A stretch of DNA of 6,228 nucleotides, from contig WJKR01000067.1 of NCBI GenBank assembly GCA_014729015.1, forward strand, positions 1 to 6,228. Direction: 5' to 3'. Shown here one piece after another: positions 1 to 6,192 of the stretch. The DNA comes from Candidatus Woesearchaeota archaeon (GTDB taxonomy: Archaea > Nanobdellota > Nanobdellia > Woesearchaeales > WJKR01). Position numbers and translations under genes: made by a program. Numbering within the stretch: position 1 is the first letter of the stretch; the number at the start of each line of letters is the position of its first letter. A model generated the notes under the pieces. That model was given only the letters and a program-made list of their open reading frames with translations, did not search any database and was not told the origin of the DNA.

Positions 1-870
1 ATAGGCGCCCTCGTCTGGCGATGGCGCAACATCATCACCGCCCAACAAAAAAAATCCCCCAATTACTGGGAGCTGTGCAGGTACTTCCTCGTCGCGTACG
101 CCGTCAGCTACGTCACCCCAGGAGCGAAGATAGGCGGAGAACTCTTCAGAGCCGGCCTCCTCGCAAGGCACAACTCATTCAAAGAAGCATCGAGCACCGT
201 GTTCATCGACAAGACCATCGAAATGAGCGTGATGGGCACGTTCTTCATCATCGGCGCAGCACTATTGCTCCTCATGCACGCAGCGCCAGCAGGGGCGACG
301 GCATGGATGACCACCATCGCGCTACTGCTGCTCGTCCTCATCATCCTCTTCTACTACCAGATGTTCTCAGGAAAAGACTTCATCGGCAAACTGTTCAAGC
401 TGACCCAGCTGCACAGGACCAAACAAGGCAAAAAATGGTCAAGAAGCATCCACGAATTCGAACAGCTCATCCTCCAATTCTACGCCAAGGACAAACGGCA
501 CTTTTTCAGCGCCGTACTCCTCTCGCTACTCTCCATCGCCCTGACATTCATCGAATACAGCATCGTACTGCGCATCCTAGGAGTAGAAAACGTCACCATA
601 CTCCCATTGTTCCTCGTCATCACCTTCATCGGCGCGGCCTACCTCATCCCCATACCCATGGCGCTCGGCACCCTGGAAGCAGGGCAAGTCGGCGTGTTCA
701 GGATGATCGGCCTGCCAGGAGCGGCAGGCATCGGCGTAGCAATCATCACGAGGATGAAAGACATCGTGCTGAGCATCATCGGCTTCACACTCATGGGATT
801 CTACGGGCTGCATTTAGGAAAAAACGTGCTGCGCAAGAAGAAAAAAGGCAAGATACGATGGGACTTCTGA
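1..870 (+). CDS. UPF0104 / LPG-synthase-TM (flippase-like) membrane protein, 5' end cut by window
   Basis: The reading frame is open from base 1, so the start lies upstream; 289 residues are visible. The frame reads IGALVWRWRN at the edge, and the first internal Met (base 199) is too late to be the start because clear family sequence precedes it. That sequence is TPGAKIGGELFRAGLL (bases 115-162), followed by an FIDKTIE segment; it matches the conserved 'P-G-x-x-G-E-x-x-R' block of PF03706/TIGR00374 proteins. A second block, IPIPMALGTLEAGQ (646-687), matches the family's 'P-x-G-x-G-x-x-E' region. At least five hydrophobic spans are visible, with a charged soluble loop around bases 370-500. Family members run about 300-340 residues, so perhaps 20-50 are missing. 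Relatives include the membrane part of bacterial MprF and the C-terminal half of haloarchaeal AglD, and many sit beside sugar-lipid genes. Transport or flipping of a lipid is inferred. The 3' end overlaps the next gene by 13 bases. Confidence 0.85.
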   Translation: MGALVWRWRNIITAQQKKSPNYWELCRYFLVAYAVSYVTPGAKIGGELFRAGLLARHNSFKEASSTVFIDKTIEMSVMGTFFIIGAALLLLMHAAPAGATAWMTTIALLLLVLIILFYYQMFSGKDFIGKLFKLTQLHRTKQGKKWSRSIHEFEQLILQFYAKDKRHFFSAVLLSLLSIALTFIEYSIVLRILGVENVTILPLFLVITFIGAAYLIPIPMALGTLEAGQVGVFRMIGLPGAAGIGVAIITRMKDIVLSIIGFTLMGFYGLHLGKNVLRKKKKGKIRWDF

Positions 871-1955
871 GCTTCGCTAAAGAAGGAATGAGGATGTACA
901 AGAGGCACAGACGTTTCAGAGGGTTCAAGCCATTCCCAGGAGACGCAGAACAGATTTGTACCGGTATTCTACATGATTTATGGAACGGGAGATACTTGGA
1001 AACGGATCTGGGCAATTATCCGCAATTCTATGCTCGGGACTTCGGGATGAGCCTACCAGCACTATTGCAGCTCGGGATGCGCAAACAAGCACGAACAACC
1101 CTCAACTACGCGCTGGCACACTACAAAAAAGCAGGCAAGGCGACGACGCATCTCTCCCCACGAGGAAAACCCATCAACTTCCCGGCAGTTTACTCTCCAG
1201 ACTCCACCGCGTATCTGTTGCGGAGCGTCCGTCTTATCGGCGATGCAAAGATGTTACAACAACACAAACCGTTCCTACAAAAGATTGCGAACGATTATGC
1301 ACGAAAAGCGCTGGACAAGCAAGGACGGGTACGGCAGCACAAGCACTTCGGCGGCATGCGCGACCACGCAGTCAGGAACGCGGCATGCTACGACACGGTG
1401 ATGGCAGCAGTGGTGCAGCAGGAATGCTCCTTGCTCGGGATGCAATATCCGTTTGCTGAGATTGATTATAAACAGCTATTGATCGATGAGTATTGGACAG
1501 GATCCTACTTCAAAGATGACGTGAACAATGCAACGCTGACCGCTGACGCGAACATCTACCCCTTCTGGTTAGGCATAATCAATGACAAACAGCGATTACA
1601 GAAAGCGGTGAAAAGCATCCAAGCAAAAGGACTGGACAAGCCGTTTCCTATCAAATACGTTGCCACAAGCAAAGAGCAAGGCAGGAACATCTGGCAGAAC
1701 TTCTTTGTGAAAGACTGGGAAGCGGATTCGGTCTGGCCGATGAGCGGACTGCCCTATATAGATATAGTGGCACAAGTAGACAAGAAGAAAGCTCGCTTCC
1801 ACCATCAACAACATGAACGATTGATTGAACAACACCACACATTTATCGAAGTATTTGATAGAAACGGCAAACCGTACTCGAGCAAATTCTTCACCGCAGG
1901 CGAAGGCATGATCTGGTGCGCACAATGGTTGGCGCAGAAGGAGAAGCTGAAATGA
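858..1955 (+). CDS. Putative six-hairpin, (alpha/alpha)6-type glycoside hydrolase
   Basis: The product is 365 residues with no signal peptide or membrane span, so it is probably cytoplasmic. The pattern resembles (alpha/alpha)6 glycosidases (GH15, GH37 trehalase, GH63/MGH1-like, amylo-alpha-1,6-glucosidase). Visible blocks are YARDFG (58-63), SPDSTAYLL (113-121), MRDHAVRNAACYDT (167-180), YFKDD (217-221), ADANIYPFWLGI (229-240), WPMSGLPYIDIVA (293-305) and a C-terminal GKPYSSKFFTAGEGMIWCAQ (337-356). Asp61 and Glu349 sit where such folds often carry acidic residues, but the catalytic pair is a guess and the exact family is not recognised. The ATG at 858 overlaps the upstream gene by 13 bases and has only a weak AAGG (845-848) before it. 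An alternative start at 894 (Met13) has AGAAGGA (881-887) six bases upstream. The gene is followed by an ATGA overlap with the methyltransferase. Trimming or making a glycan linked to the neighbouring membrane genes is inference. Confidence 0.65.
   Translation: MGLLSFAKEGMRMYKRHRRFRGFKPFPGDAEQICTGILHDLWNGRYLETDLGNYPQFYARDFGMSLPALLQLGMRKQARTTLNYALAHYKKAGKATTHLSPRGKPINFPAVYSPDSTAYLLRSVRLIGDAKMLQQHKPFLQKIANDYARKALDKQGRVRQHKHFGGMRDHAVRNAACYDTVMAAVVQQECSLLGMQYPFAEIDYKQLLIDEYWTGSYFKDDVNNATLTADANIYPFWLGIINDKQRLQKAVKSIQAKGLDKPFPIKYVATSKEQGRNIWQNFFVKDWEADSVWPMSGLPYIDIVAQVDKKKARFHHQQHERLIEQHHTFIEVFDRNGKPYSSKFFTAGEGMIWCAQWLAQKEKLK
1938..1943 (+). promoter_or_regulatory. Shine-Dalgarno site for the ICMT-like methyltransferase
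   Basis: AAGGAG lies 8 bases before the ATG at 1952, inside the end of the preceding gene. It decides the start: the same frame also has an ATG at 1916, but that lacks a comparable site and would add 12 residues of out-of-frame glycosidase sequence before the first membrane span. Confidence 0.8.
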
Positions 1956-2539
1956 TCGCCTACAACACCGCCATGTTCTACCTCCTATTATTGGCCATCG
2001 CCCTAGTCGGCAGATTGCCGCACATGGTCAGGACGATGCGGACGACCGTCATCGATTCCAAGAACCTGTTCCGGGAACACATCAACGTCGTGTTGTCCTG
2101 CACGATGATCATCATACCATTACTGCACTTGTTCACACATTGGTTCACGCTCTTTGACGCCCATTTCCCCTTCGCATTACGCTTCGTCGGAGGAGCCATC
2201 TTCTTGGCAGCAGTGGCGCTGCACAACTGGACGCACGACACGCTGGGCATACAATGGTCGCCGGTGTTGCGCGTGAAGGAGAAACATCAACTTGTTATGA
2301 GAGGGCCTTACAAGTATGTCAGGCATCCGCTGTACGCTTCGTACTTATGGTGGACGATAGGGCAAGGATTACTGTTGAACAACTGGTTAATACTGCTCAC
2401 TGGCATGATTTCCGAGGCCATAGTGTACCTGTCCCGACGCAAGGACGAGGAAGCACTCCTAATCAAGCAGTTCGGAAAAGAATACAAAGAGTACATGCAG
2501 AAGACGAGGAGAATCTTTCCGAAGCTACTTCGGAGTTAG
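1952..2539 (+). CDS. ICMT-like / phospholipid methyltransferase family integral membrane protein
   Basis: The product is 195 residues with about five hydrophobic spans (roughly 8-20, 45-62, 75-92, 128-142 and 143-160). The diagnostic C-terminal half holds RGPYKYVRHPLY (117-128) and RKDEEALLIKQFGKEYKEY (163-181) followed by RRIFP (186-190). This matches the 'GPY-x-x-x-RHP-x-Y ... EE-x-L-x-x-x-FG-x-x-Y-x-x-Y ... P' signature of isoprenylcysteine carboxyl methyltransferases and related phospholipid N-methyltransferases, where these segments bind S-adenosylmethionine at the membrane face. The methyl acceptor cannot be read from the sequence; it could be a lipid, an isoprenoid or a modified cysteine. 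The ATG forms an ATGA overlap with the upstream stop and has AAGGAG 8 bases before it, so the gene is translationally coupled to the operon. The last 15 bases overlap the end of gatE on the other strand. Confidence 0.85.
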   Translation: MIAYNTAMFYLLLLAIALVGRLPHMVRTMRTTVIDSKNLFREHINVVLSCTMIIIPLLHLFTHWFTLFDAHFPFALRFVGGAIFLAAVALHNWTHDTLGIQWSPVLRVKEKHQLVMRGPYKYVRHPLYASYLWWTIGQGLLLNNWLILLTGMISEAIVYLSRRKDEEALLIKQFGKEYKEYMQKTRRIFPKLLRS

Positions 2540-4369
2540 TTCCTGCAACAACTTCATGACCAGTTTGCCGTCAGCCTTGCCGCCCAATTCCTTCATCGCG
2601 GCGCCCATCAACGCACCAACCGGCGCCTTCGGATCCTTCCTGATAACCTCTTTGATGACTTCCTTGATCTCCTTTTCAGAAATGGGTTTATATTTTTCGT
2701 AATCGACCGTCTTCCCGGATGCCAACAACAACGCGATCCCAGGAACAGCATCCTTGGAAATTTCGTCAGCATCAATTCTCGCCAATAACTCATCAGCATA
2801 CAACGACATGTCGACCTCGACGTTATGCTTCTTCTTCAGCAACGCAGGAACAGAATAAAACAAGTCAACGATAAACGCAGGTTTTACCTTCGTATATTTC
2901 TTCGTCAAAGCGTCCAGGTCAACACCATCTTTGAGTAATCGTTTTGCCATGTCCGTGTCAAGAGAGAATTTCTTCGCCAAGCCAGCAACGCGTTCCGACA
3001 GCAATGCGGGAACAACAATGTTCTCCTTATCGGGAAGCACGGGTTTGACATCGGTCTCCGGATACATGCGCGCTGCCCCCGGCATCGGTCGTAAATAAGA
3101 GGTTGTCCCATCCGGCAACGCCATGCGCACCTCTTTGCGCAAGGAGAAGTCTTGCGCTCGTTCAGCAGCCGCAGCGATCGCTCTCCTCGCAACCGCTTCA
3201 GGAGCGGCGATGAGCAAGAAGTTGTCTTTCTCATCCTGTAAGCCCAATTGCTTGAACACCGCGTCTTTCTCCGCTTGCGAAATCCCATGTTTTGGCAACT
3301 CATCAGCGTGGAACAAGCCCTTAACGCCCATGACTTTCGCATGATCACTCAATTCAGCACCATAACGCCGACCAGGCTGCGTCTCCAAACCCGTCAATCC
3401 GCCAAAGCTGTGCAACGGTACAGCCAACACGACGTCTTGCTTCTCCAAAGCGCCTCTGATCACCTTTGCCTCGGCGTGCTTGAACACGTCCGTGACGTCA
3501 ACCACTTTTCCAACCGATGCCCTCCGCGCCTCCAATGCATCGAAAATCATCAAGAGATTATGCTGCCGCAAAGCCTCATACTTCACCAATGTCGACACCA
3601 TACGCAAATCCTGCGCCCCTTTTATCTCCACACGGACGCCTTTCTTGATAGAGACGTTCACGTCCTGGCGAATCGTCCCCAAACCTCTTTTCACGTTAGG
3701 CAACGAACGCATGACCATGCCGATATGCTCAGCGACCTCCGCCACTGCTTCAGGCGTCTTCATATCAGGACCGGTAGCCACTTCCAACAAAGGAATGCCT
3801 AGCCGGGAAAGATTGTACACTTCATGATCATCTTTCGTCTCGACCTTCTTGCATGCGTCTTCCTCCAAGCACAGCGAATCAACATGCACCCATAAGCCCG
3901 AAGGAGTCTCCAAGCTCCCATTGACGGCAATCAACCCTGTCCGCTGGAACCCTGACGTGTTCGAACCGTCCACCACGGTCTTCCGCATGAAGCGGACCTG
4001 ATCAATGATCTCCATGTCAAAGATCTTCGCCACCTGCAATGCGGCGGTCAACGCTTCCTGGTTCACCGGCCCAGGCGGTTCCTCGTCCAACTCCACCAAG
4101 CACGTCGTGTCCTCATACCCTTGATACACATTGTACTTTCGCTTCTTCATCTCAGCCAAAGCAGCAGCATCGACGACGCCGGATTCTCCGGCCAACGCAC
4201 GAAAATATCTTTTCACCAAGAAGTCAGGGTTATCATCCCTGACAGCAGTAGGACAATGGCAGAACAATTTCTGACCTTCAAGCTGCTGGTGAATCTCCAA
4301 GCCTGACAACAACCCTATTCTCTTCAGCTCAGCAACAGACAAGTCTTGCTTCAATGCAGGAATAGCCAT
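2525..4369 (-). CDS. gatE: Glu-tRNA(Gln) amidotransferase subunit E
   Basis: GatE is the tRNA-binding and kinase/transamidase subunit of archaeal GatDE. It phosphorylates the glutamate on Glu-tRNA(Gln) with ATP and amidates it with ammonia supplied by GatD. The 614-residue length is normal for the family. GatB/E cradle motifs appear in order: GLEIHQQL (23-30), CHCPT (37-41), YEDTTCLVELDEEPP (85-99), DGSNTSGFQRTGLIAVNGS (134-152), LEEDACKK (168-175), LGIPLLEVATGPDM (190-203), IRQDVNVSI (233-241) and RVEIKGAQDL (246-255). An AspRS-like insert, the hallmark separating GatE from GatB, spans about 288-395. The cradle resumes with SYLRPMPGAARMYPETDVKP (424-443), then a helical domain, then a YqeY-like tail (about 560-612) with GALMGAAMKELGGKADGKLV that contacts tRNA. 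The start lies 5 bases after the gatD stop with only a weak GGT upstream, so coupled translation is likely. No damage is seen. Confidence 0.97.
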   Translation of the reverse strand: MAIPALKQDLSVAELKRIGLLSGLEIHQQLEGQKLFCHCPTAVRDDNPDFLVKRYFRALAGESGVVDAAALAEMKKRKYNVYQGYEDTTCLVELDEEPPGPVNQEALTAALQVAKIFDMEIIDQVRFMRKTVVDGSNTSGFQRTGLIAVNGSLETPSGLWVHVDSLCLEEDACKKVETKDDHEVYNLSRLGIPLLEVATGPDMKTPEAVAEVAEHIGMVMRSLPNVKRGLGTIRQDVNVSIKKGVRVEIKGAQDLRMVSTLVKYEALRQHNLLMIFDALEARRASVGKVVDVTDVFKHAEAKVIRGALEKQDVVLAVPLHSFGGLTGLETQPGRRYGAELSDHAKVMGVKGLFHADELPKHGISQAEKDAVFKQLGLQDEKDNFLLIAAPEAVARRAIAAAAERAQDFSLRKEVRMALPDGTTSYLRPMPGAARMYPETDVKPVLPDKENIVVPALLSERVAGLAKKFSLDTDMAKRLLKDGVDLDALTKKYTKVKPAFIVDLFYSVPALLKKKHNVEVDMSLYADELLARIDADEISKDAVPGIALLLASGKTVDYEKYKPISEKEIKEVIKEVIRKDPKAPVGALMGAAMKELGGKADGKLVMKLLQELTPK

Positions 4370-4374
4370 GATAA

Positions 4375-5673
4375 TTACCAGTATAAGTTCGATTCGTCGC
4401 TGTTCATCTCGCCGACAAAGTCTTGCAGGAAGGATTTCTTGACATCTTGCTCATGATTGCTCAATAACCAAGCGAGCTTGATATACGCGGTCTCAGGCGA
4501 CATGACCGAGCCATTACCAATGACGCCAGCCTCTTGCAACGCCCTTCCAGGACTGTACACATCCATGTCTACCCGCCCATAAATGGTCTGCACAGCAGCG
4601 ACGACCGGCATCTTGACCGCCAAGTGACGAATCCTCTCGTGGATGACCCCATGCAACTTGCAGTGATCGTCAAACGCAGTGATCGGGAAATGACCGAGAC
4701 CGGACATGACCAAGACCAGCCCATCAAACTCATCATAACAACCAAATTCTTCGGGAAACATCTGCGGTTTTGCCCAGACCATACCTATCCGCAACTGCTC
4801 GTCCAATAAGGACAATGATCTCGGCAAGGCATTATCGTTCGCCTGCGCCAGGTCCTCTAACAAGGTCACTTGCTTACCGCTATACGACACCTTCGCCAAC
4901 GGGCCCTTGTTGATGGGCTTGAACGCATCTCTCCTGGAAGAATGCATCTTCCGCACGTTCACGCCCGGCAGGATGACACAGGCATCATCCTCGATAGAAG
5001 CGTGCATGCACACCCCGACACCTCTGAAATCCTGTGTCGCCAAGAACTGCGTCGCACATGCCAAGTTCATACCAGCATCACTACTGCCGCGATCAGAGCT
5101 TCGTTGCGCACCGACGACCAAGACGCCCACGGGCACGTCACTCAAGATAAAGGATAAGGCGGTGGCGAGGTAATGCAAGAAGTCAGTGCCTGAAGTGACG
5201 ATGAACTTATTCGCCCCTTTCTTTGCCTGCGCAAAAATCTTCTTCGCGACAATGTTGAAATGAGCGAACCGGAAGTCGTCGGACTGCATGTTACCGACAA
5301 GTTCAGATTCGATGAACGCCAACTCCTGCAGTTCAGGAAATAACCCTATCAGTTCATCAGGACTGAACTGCGCGACCACCCCTCCGGTCTCATAATCCAC
5401 CTTCGAGGCGATGGTACCGCCGGTGTGCAGGATCATGACTTTCGGCAACGACTCGTTCTGGTGCACCGCATGCTTCTCGGCAGGCTCCTTCTTCTTCGGC
5501 TTCTCCAAGACCTTCGCATTCGTGATGTGCTTTGGTAAAAGCCCTATGTTATAACCGCTCTTGAGCTTCAAGACGATCTCATCGCCTTCCTTTGGCAACA
5601 ACAAGCCCTCATAGGAAGCTTTCTTCGTGCTGATCCTGATCTGGGCATTGATAGGAAGCGAGACGATATTCAT
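4375..5673 (-). CDS. gatD: Glu-tRNA(Gln) amidotransferase subunit D (asparaginase-like)
   Basis: GatD releases ammonia from an amide donor (glutamine, and asparagine in some archaea) and channels it to GatE. The 432 residues comprise a small beta-rich N-terminal domain (about 1-55, with GYNIGLLP at 40-47), a charged Lys/Glu linker (about 56-76), then the two asparaginase lobes. Catalytic positions known from the family are all present: Thr87 in LHTGGTIAS, Thr163-Asp164 in TSGTDFLHY, and Lys242 in VRKMHSSRRDAF. The VGAQRSSDRGSSDAGMNL (187-204) and QTIYGRVDMDVYSPGRA (362-378) blocks are typical GatD rather than plain asparaginase. One oddity is that the usual HGTDTMxYT reads SGTDFLHYL here. A TATA box centred about 28 bases before the ATG and no clear Shine-Dalgarno suggest a leaderless message. 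It is the first gene of gatDE. Confidence 0.97.
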   Translation of the reverse strand: MNIVSLPINAQIRISTKKASYEGLLLPKEGDEIVLKLKSGYNIGLLPKHITNAKVLEKPKKKEPAEKHAVHQNESLPKVMILHTGGTIASKVDYETGGVVAQFSPDELIGLFPELQELAFIESELVGNMQSDDFRFAHFNIVAKKIFAQAKKGANKFIVTSGTDFLHYLATALSFILSDVPVGVLVVGAQRSSDRGSSDAGMNLACATQFLATQDFRGVGVCMHASIEDDACVILPGVNVRKMHSSRRDAFKPINKGPLAKVSYSGKQVTLLEDLAQANDNALPRSLSLLDEQLRIGMVWAKPQMFPEEFGCYDEFDGLVLVMSGLGHFPITAFDDHCKLHGVIHERIRHLAVKMPVVAAVQTIYGRVDMDVYSPGRALQEAGVIGNGSVMSPETAYIKLAWLLSNHEQDVKKSFLQDFVGEMNSDESNLYW

Positions 5674-5697
5674 GAAAAACCTAGAAAACGCCGAATC

Positions 5698-5705
5698 TTA
5701 TAAAA
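5698..5705 (-). promoter_or_regulatory. TATA box of the gatDE operon
   Basis: On the minus strand this reads TTTTATAA, within CTTTTATAAG (5697-5706). Its centre is about 28 bases before the A of the gatD ATG (5673). Archaeal transcription starts about 25-28 bases past the box centre, so the predicted start falls at or next to the initiation codon, giving a leaderless mRNA. The BRE just upstream is not purine-rich, so the box is called on position and sequence alone. Confidence 0.65.
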
Positions 5706-5712
5706 GTAACGT

Positions 5713-5728
5713 AAAAAAAGAAAAGAAA
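5713..5728 (-). terminator. T-rich intrinsic terminator after the lysine-rich gene
   Basis: Read on the minus strand, a tract TTTCTTTTCTTTTTTT begins 3 bases after the TAG stop (5732-5734). Archaeal RNA polymerase stops at such T-runs without needing a hairpin, and none is obvious here. The tract sits just upstream of the gatD TATA box, which separates the two transcription units within a 58-base gap. Confidence 0.6.
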
Positions 5729-5731
5729 GCC

Positions 5732-6115
5732 CTATTTCTTGCGTTTTTTGGCCGCTTTGCGCTTCACCGGCTTCTTCTTAGCTACTTTTCGCTTCGCAGG
5801 CTTCTTTTTTACAGCCTTTTTTTTCTTAGCTGGCCTTTTCTTGGCAACTTTCTTCTTCGCAGGCTTCTTCTTAGCGACCTTTTTCACCTTGCGAGCAGCT
5901 TTCTTCGCAGCCTTCTTGACCTTGCGCACCGCTTTCTTCTCAGCCTTGGCAGCGCGCTTCTTCGTCTTCTTCGCCACCTTCTTCACACCGCCACGCTTCT
6001 TGACGGCACGGGCGGCAGCGACACCGGCAGCGGTCGCGGCGGCACCGGCGGCCACACCAATAGCGACCTTCTTCTTCCTGGACATCTTCTTCTTTCTCTT
6101 CTTCAAAACAGCCAT
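5732..6115 (-). CDS. Lysine/alanine-rich histone-H1-like basic protein
   Basis: The product is 127 residues: 53 Lys, 11 Arg, 31 Ala, one Glu and no Asp, so it is extremely basic. A KKRKKKMSRKKK head (5-16) leads into a Lys-free segment of about 22 residues (17-38) made of Ala, Gly, Val and Ile with a single Thr and Arg. A KKA/KVKK-type region (39-80) and four 10-11-residue repeats with proline (82-122) follow. The tail resembles eukaryotic H1 C-termini and bacterial AlaK/PAKK proteins (HupB tail, Hc1-like), which bind nucleic acid by charge. Such low-complexity sequence arises repeatedly, so homology is not claimed. DNA or RNA binding and nucleoid compaction are inferred; the Ala/Gly segment could instead be a membrane helix. 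The start at 6115 is chosen over the in-frame ATG at 6139 because GAGGTG lies 8 bases upstream and the TATA box predicts a start of transcription near 6139. Confidence 0.82.
   Translation of the reverse strand: MAVLKKRKKKMSRKKKVAIGVAAGAAATAAGVAAARAVKKRGGVKKVAKKTKKRAAKAEKKAVRKVKKAAKKAARKVKKVAKKKPAKKKVAKKRPAKKKKAVKKKPAKRKVAKKKPVKRKAAKKRKK
5750..5872 (-). repeat. Four tandem proline-centred 10-11-residue coding repeats
   Basis: Four adjacent units within the C-terminus of the basic protein read KKKPAKKKVA (residues 82-91), KKRPAKKKKAV (92-102), KKKPAKRKVA (103-112) and KKKPVKRKAA (113-122). The DNA is a matching array of imperfect 30-33-base repeats in which third positions have diverged, so the array is old enough to have drifted and is held at the protein level. 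Such arrays are prone to copy-number change by slippage. Confidence 0.75.
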
Positions 6116-6123
6116 GTCTTTCG

Positions 6124-6129
6124 CACCTC
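6124..6129 (-). promoter_or_regulatory. Shine-Dalgarno site for the lysine-rich protein
   Basis: GAGGTG on the minus strand, 8 bases before the ATG at 6115, is nearly an ideal anti-16S match. It fixes the start and rules against the upstream in-frame ATG at 6137-6139. Confidence 0.8.
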
Positions 6130-6162
6130 GAATAATCAATCATTCGTCCTTGACATCACCAG

Positions 6163-6174
6163 TATTTAAACTTT
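6163..6174 (-). promoter_or_regulatory. BRE/TATA promoter of the lysine-rich protein gene
   Basis: The minus strand reads AAAGTTTAAATA, an A-rich BRE-like AAAG followed by TTTAAATA (6163-6170). The box centre predicts transcription starting near 6139-6140 and a 5' leader of about 25 bases, just enough to carry the Shine-Dalgarno at 6124-6129. The core TTTAAA is self-complementary, so the box could also be used on the plus strand. Confidence 0.7.
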
Positions 6175-6192
6175 ATTATCTAGTATGAAGGG

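Noticed and set aside
21..857. A long plus-strand open frame that appears to fuse about 279 extra residues to the N-terminus of the glycosidase-like protein
   Set aside because: This frame overlaps the flippase-like gene throughout. Its translation is an implausible His/Arg/Pro-rich string, whereas the other frame gives conserved family motifs and membrane spans. The real gene starts at 858 or 894.
2254..2559. 101-residue plus-strand open frame overlapping the methyltransferase
   Set aside because: It is a shadow frame; the overlapping frame carries the RGPYKYVRHPLY signature and the membrane spans.
6116..6139. An 8-residue N-terminal extension (MIIRGAKD) of the lysine-rich protein from the ATG at 6139
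   Set aside because: The predicted transcription start falls at about this ATG, and the GAGGTG site sits at proper spacing before the ATG at 6115, inside the would-be extension.
6131..6144. Imperfect palindrome AATAATCAATCATT near the predicted transcription start of the basic protein gene, as an operator
   Set aside because: Only 10 of 14 positions match in a very AT-rich stretch, which chance explains; no second copy is seen in the window.
5739..6188. A 149-residue plus-strand open frame rich in Phe and Ala, opposite the lysine-rich gene, resembling a membrane protein
   Set aside because: Lys AAG/AAA codons read in antisense give Phe/Leu, so the hydrophobicity is an artefact. The minus-strand gene has its own promoter, Shine-Dalgarno and terminator.
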